Assembly (NCBI RefSeq): GCF_003478335.1
Contig: NZ_QUFB01000003.1
Span: 49,450-113,449 of the forward strand
Direction of reading: 5' to 3'
Source of the DNA: Clostridium sp. AM49-4BH
Lineage (GTDB): Bacteria > Bacillota > Clostridia > Lachnospirales > Lachnospiraceae
DNA length: 64,000 bases
Every line of letters begins with the position of its first letter. Within the stretch, counting starts at the first letter, position 1. A model generated the notes under the pieces. It was not told the origin of the DNA. It did not search any database and saw only the letters and a list, made by a program, of their open reading frames with translations. Below, piece by piece: positions 61,427 through 64,000 of the stretch. The position numbers and the translations under genes were made by a program.

Positions 61427-61546
61427 GTCTTTATCCCCCGTTTCCGTCTATTTGCCAAAAATGTCAACACCACTATATATGCCTCTGTCCGCATCTCATT
61501 GCCAATTTTCGCAGCTAAGCCGGATTTCTATTGCCGATCATCGCGG

Positions 61547-63598
61547 CTAGTCTGCATCTCCATTAGCGATCATTGCATCGATCAATGCACGGATCTGTGC
61601 TTTTGCACTCTCCACATCCAGTCCCGGAATCTGTGCACCGGCCATATTAATATGACCTCCGCCGCCGAGTTTTTCCATCATTAGCTGCACATTCAGCTCA
61701 TCGATAGACCTTGCGCTTACATACACTTTGCCGTTGTATTTTGTCAATACAAATGATGCCTTTACCTGTTCGATATTCAACAGGGAATTGGCAATCTTTG
61801 CACCAAGCACTGTCGGTGTCTCCACCCCACGAGACTCACTTTCTGTGATCGCATAGTGGTCCAGATACAATTCCGTATTCTGAATGGCCTCTGCTTGTAT
61901 TTTGTACTCATTGATATCCTCACGAAACATCTTGCGGATACGCACAGAATCAGCACCATTCCGTTTCAGATAGGCCATTGCCTCGAACGTGCGCACACCT
62001 GTCTTGTCCGTGAAATAATTCGTATCGATCATTACACCGGCATACAACGCTTCTGCCTCGGCTGCACGCAGCTTCAATCCGCCGCCAATATACTGACAGA
62101 TCTCTGCCACCATTTCACTCGCTGACGATGCATATGGTTCAATATAAAACAATACGGCTTTTGCAATCGCATCACCGGCCTGTCTGTGATGATCAATCAC
62201 CACAATAGACTGCGCCAATTCAATAAGCTCCGGACACTCTGTATGTTCTCCCTTGTTGACATCGACAATAACTAACAACGTAGTCTCATCCACAAGCCTG
62301 ACCGCCTCTTCGCCACTTACGAGCATATCGTCATCATAATCGTTTGTATAAAAGCGTTCTTTTAACGGGCGTACCGAAGCATTCACCTCATCAACAACAA
62401 TATGTGCCTTGCGGTTTAATGCCTTAGCAATACGGTAAATGCCGACCGAAGCTCCAAACGAATCCGCGTCTCCGATGGAATGCCCCATGACGACAACACG
62501 CTCTTTTCCTTCGATCAACTCTCGCAAAGCATGCGCTTTGACACGAGCCTTAACGCGGGTATTGCGCTCGATCTGAACACGTTTGCCCCCATAGAATTGT
62601 TCCTGATCACCGTTTTTGATCACCGCCTGATCACCGCCACGTCCAAGCGCAAGATCAATAGCTGCACGCGCCCATTCATAGCGTTCGTTAAATGTTCCCT
62701 TACCGACACCGATACCGATCGAGATCGTTGCTGTCTGCTCATTTCCAATATTGATATTTCGTATCTCTTCCAAAACAGAAAAACGATCATTCATCAATTC
62801 CTGTAAATATTTCTGCTTAAAGACAAACAGGAATTTGTCCTTTTCTATTTTTTTACATATAGCATCGATCGCCTGCATTGTTTTATTGATCTTACGGTCG
62901 ATCAGTGCCGTCATCAGAGACTGGCGTACTTCATCAATACTGTCTAACATCTCATCAAAATTATCGATGTAAAGAAGACCTACGATAAGATTCTCTTCCT
63001 CTCGCCGCTCTTCCAATTCGATCATTTCCGTCTCATCATACAGAAACATTGCGATCAACTGCTTTGTTTCCAACAGCTGATCCATTGGCATGATCTGATC
63101 ATCCACGTTGAATCCATCATCTGACACTAACGAAAGTACCGCCCGATAATATTTATCTCCAGCGTGTATGTGTATTACTTTCCTGCCGCCGTCCACCGGA
63201 AGACTATTCTCCGAAATCTCCGGAAATACATTGGCAATATTGCGTCTGGCTGCTTTTTTATTGACTGCTACGCGTACAAACTCATCATTGCCCCAAAGCA
63301 GTTGCCCCTCTTCGCTCAATACCGCAAATGGAACACTGAGTTCTTTCATCGTCTGCATCTGCATCTGACCATACGTGCTGGCAAAATGGATCAAATCTCG
63401 CCGCATCTTCTTGTGACCGCCGTAGCGAATGATCAATGCACATAAAAAGAATGCAAGAAAATAGCACGTTCCTATGATACCTGCTTTACGGTCTGCAATA
63501 TATAGTTGCATCACCATAGGCAATAAGAGAATGCTCAACCACAATGGCCAGCCAAGATGAAGCCGCAGTCTACCTCGCAGCTTGAAACCTCTTTTCAT
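61547..63598 (-). CDS. gdpP: Cyclic-di-AMP phosphodiesterase GdpP
   Basis: This 683-residue membrane protein hydrolyses cyclic di-AMP and so affects potassium and wall homeostasis. The start ATG 63598 has AAAGGAG; an ATG 21 bases upstream lacks it. Two N-terminal helices (about 10-50) are followed by a degenerate PAS domain (about 75-150), a degenerate GGDEF domain (about 160-300; SIGIGVGKGTFNERYEWARA with RGGDQAVIK) and the DHH-DHHA1 catalytic part. Metal-binding residues are in MGHSIGDADSFGA and VVIDHHRQ; the DHHA1 end has GGGGHINMAGAQI. The first DHH motif reads GHSIGDADS where most relatives have GHxxPDxDS. It is the first gene of the gdpP-rplI-dnaB set. Confidence 0.94.
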   Translation of the reverse strand: MKRGFKLRGRLRLHLGWPLWLSILLLPMVMQLYIADRKAGIIGTCYFLAFFLCALIIRYGGHKKMRRDLIHFASTYGQMQMQTMKELSVPFAVLSEEGQLLWGNDEFVRVAVNKKAARRNIANVFPEISENSLPVDGGRKVIHIHAGDKYYRAVLSLVSDDGFNVDDQIMPMDQLLETKQLIAMFLYDETEMIELEERREEENLIVGLLYIDNFDEMLDSIDEVRQSLMTALIDRKINKTMQAIDAICKKIEKDKFLFVFKQKYLQELMNDRFSVLEEIRNINIGNEQTATISIGIGVGKGTFNERYEWARAAIDLALGRGGDQAVIKNGDQEQFYGGKRVQIERNTRVKARVKAHALRELIEGKERVVVMGHSIGDADSFGASVGIYRIAKALNRKAHIVVDEVNASVRPLKERFYTNDYDDDMLVSGEEAVRLVDETTLLVIVDVNKGEHTECPELIELAQSIVVIDHHRQAGDAIAKAVLFYIEPYASSASEMVAEICQYIGGGLKLRAAEAEALYAGVMIDTNYFTDKTGVRTFEAMAYLKRNGADSVRIRKMFREDINEYKIQAEAIQNTELYLDHYAITESESRGVETPTVLGAKIANSLLNIEQVKASFVLTKYNGKVYVSARSIDELNVQLMMEKLGGGGHINMAGAQIPGLDVESAKAQIRALIDAMIANGDAD

Positions 63599-63666
63599 AT
63601 ATCTCCTTTCTTGCCGCAAATGATCTTGTCATTCTAGGCAAAACGAAACATTTCCCTAATTTATAT

Positions 63667-63696
63667 AGTATACCATCATATGCCACGATACGTCAA
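63667..63696 (-). promoter_or_regulatory. Promoter of gdpP
   Basis: The minus strand has TTGACG (63691-63696), an 18-base spacer and TATACT (63667-63672), about 65 bases before the start codon. Confidence 0.65.
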
Positions 63697-63712
63697 ATTG
63701 CCCCATAAAGAC

Positions 63713-63740
63713 CAAAGCCGGCGTTTTCCGGTTTTTTATT
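63713..63740. terminator. Short terminator-like hairpin
   Basis: AAAGCCGG and CCGGTTTT pair over eight positions, followed by TTTTATT on the plus strand. No plus-strand gene ends here, so it may serve a minus-strand gene beyond the window. Confidence 0.45.
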
Positions 63741-63749
63741 AAATCACCC

Positions 63750-63985
63750 AAACTTTTCCCATACCGGAAGTTATTATCCGAACCACATATTGCTTATTAT
63801 GTCAATGATTATATTGCGTTTTGCAGTCACCAAAGAGTGATTTCTGCCATCCGAGAACTATAGTATTTGCCTTGTCGCATTCTCGTTTTTGGTGATTTCT
63901 AAATTTTGTTGTCTCTGATGATTGATTTACATGCCCTTCGGAAACTCGAAGTCCCGGAAGCAAGGTATTCATCATTTTTGAAAGG
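63750..63985. mobile_element. Second copy of the MITE-like element, inverted
   Basis: Read on the minus strand, the interior matches the copy at 46618-46842 over most of its length, for example TTGCTTCCGGGACTTCGAG, GGGCATGTAAATCAATCATC, AGAAATCACCAAAAACGA, AACTATAGTTCTC and TGACATAATAAGCAATATGT. The end at 63750 keeps AAACTTTTCCCATACC; the other end is decayed (AAGGTATTCATCATTTTTG). The 63620-64000 stretch holds no gene. Confidence 0.75.
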
Positions 63986-64000
63986 GACTTTGCGCTCGTC

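Noticed and set aside
63620-64000. A gene at the right end of the window
   Set aside because: The stretch contains the gdpP promoter, a small hairpin and the MITE-like copy; no convincing frame is present.

Overview
The window looks like a chromosomal segment of a Gram-positive, low-to-moderate GC anaerobe of the class Clostridia, most likely a gut Lachnospiraceae. The evidence is strong AGGAGG-type ribosome binding sites, a MetNIQ and an Opp ABC importer, a FtsH / small alarmone synthetase neighbourhood, the dnaB-rplI-gdpP cluster typical of Firmicutes, a PucR regulator, and several large secreted proteins with Ser/Thr/Pro or Asn/Gly linkers. The genus is inference. No rRNA, CRISPR array, phage or complete transposase gene is seen.

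Layout. 1-5.8 kb (+): the end of a YdbS-like protein and a YdbT-like PH-domain membrane protein, a deoxyinosine/uracil DNA glycosylase, an esterase, a frameshifted chemoreceptor and a PilZ protein. 6.0-17.2 kb (-): a leucine-rich surface protein, the metNIQ methionine importer, a small unknown protein, and an oppBCDFA peptide importer whose oppB is frameshifted. 17.5-25.4 kb: a 2-hydroxyacid dehydrogenase, ribosomal protein bL25, a frameshifted MATE pump, a frameshifted histidinol-phosphate aminotransferase, a PucR regulator and an intact MATE pump. 25.5-35.0 kb (-): a secreted galactoside-degrading locus (GH59-like enzyme, putative binding protein, LacZ-type GH2 enzyme) with a convergently organised AraC regulator next to it. 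35.3-45.6 kb (-): pta, a secreted papain-like protease, tRNA-Leu(AAG) on the + strand, bioB, and a 1,675-residue surface protein with a C-type-lectin-like domain and eleven repeats. 46-64 kb: bioY, a small alarmone synthetase, FtsH fused in frame to a HAD phosphatase, pyrG, a membrane-anchored beta-propeller protein, a polysaccharide deacetylase, a hybrid sensor kinase, pgi, dnaB, rplI and gdpP.

How the genes work together. The housekeeping part covers replication (DnaB), translation (bL9, bL25, tRNA-Leu), nucleotide second messengers (alarmone synthetase, c-di-AMP phosphodiesterase, PilZ c-di-GMP receptor) and central metabolism (Pgi, Pta). The accessory part points to life on polymeric substrates at the cell surface: two beta-galactosidase-type enzymes, a lectin-like protein, a cysteine protease and LRR proteins, supplied by peptide, methionine and biotin importers. 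The secreted proteins carry no visible sortase motif or SLH domain but share very lysine-rich C-terminal modules.

Two patterns cut across the window. First, six genes are broken by what looks in each case like the loss of one base, often in a short homopolymer, which suggests assembly error more than biological decay. Second, a small dispersed repeat with 15-base terminal inverted repeats (AAACTTCCCATACCT) occurs as one clean copy, one second near-full copy, and several partial copies in intergenic regions; it resembles a non-autonomous MITE. I see no wholly new defence or biosynthetic system; the most unusual items are the FtsH-HAD fusion, the GH59/GH2 locus, the lectin-like repeat protein and the MITE family.
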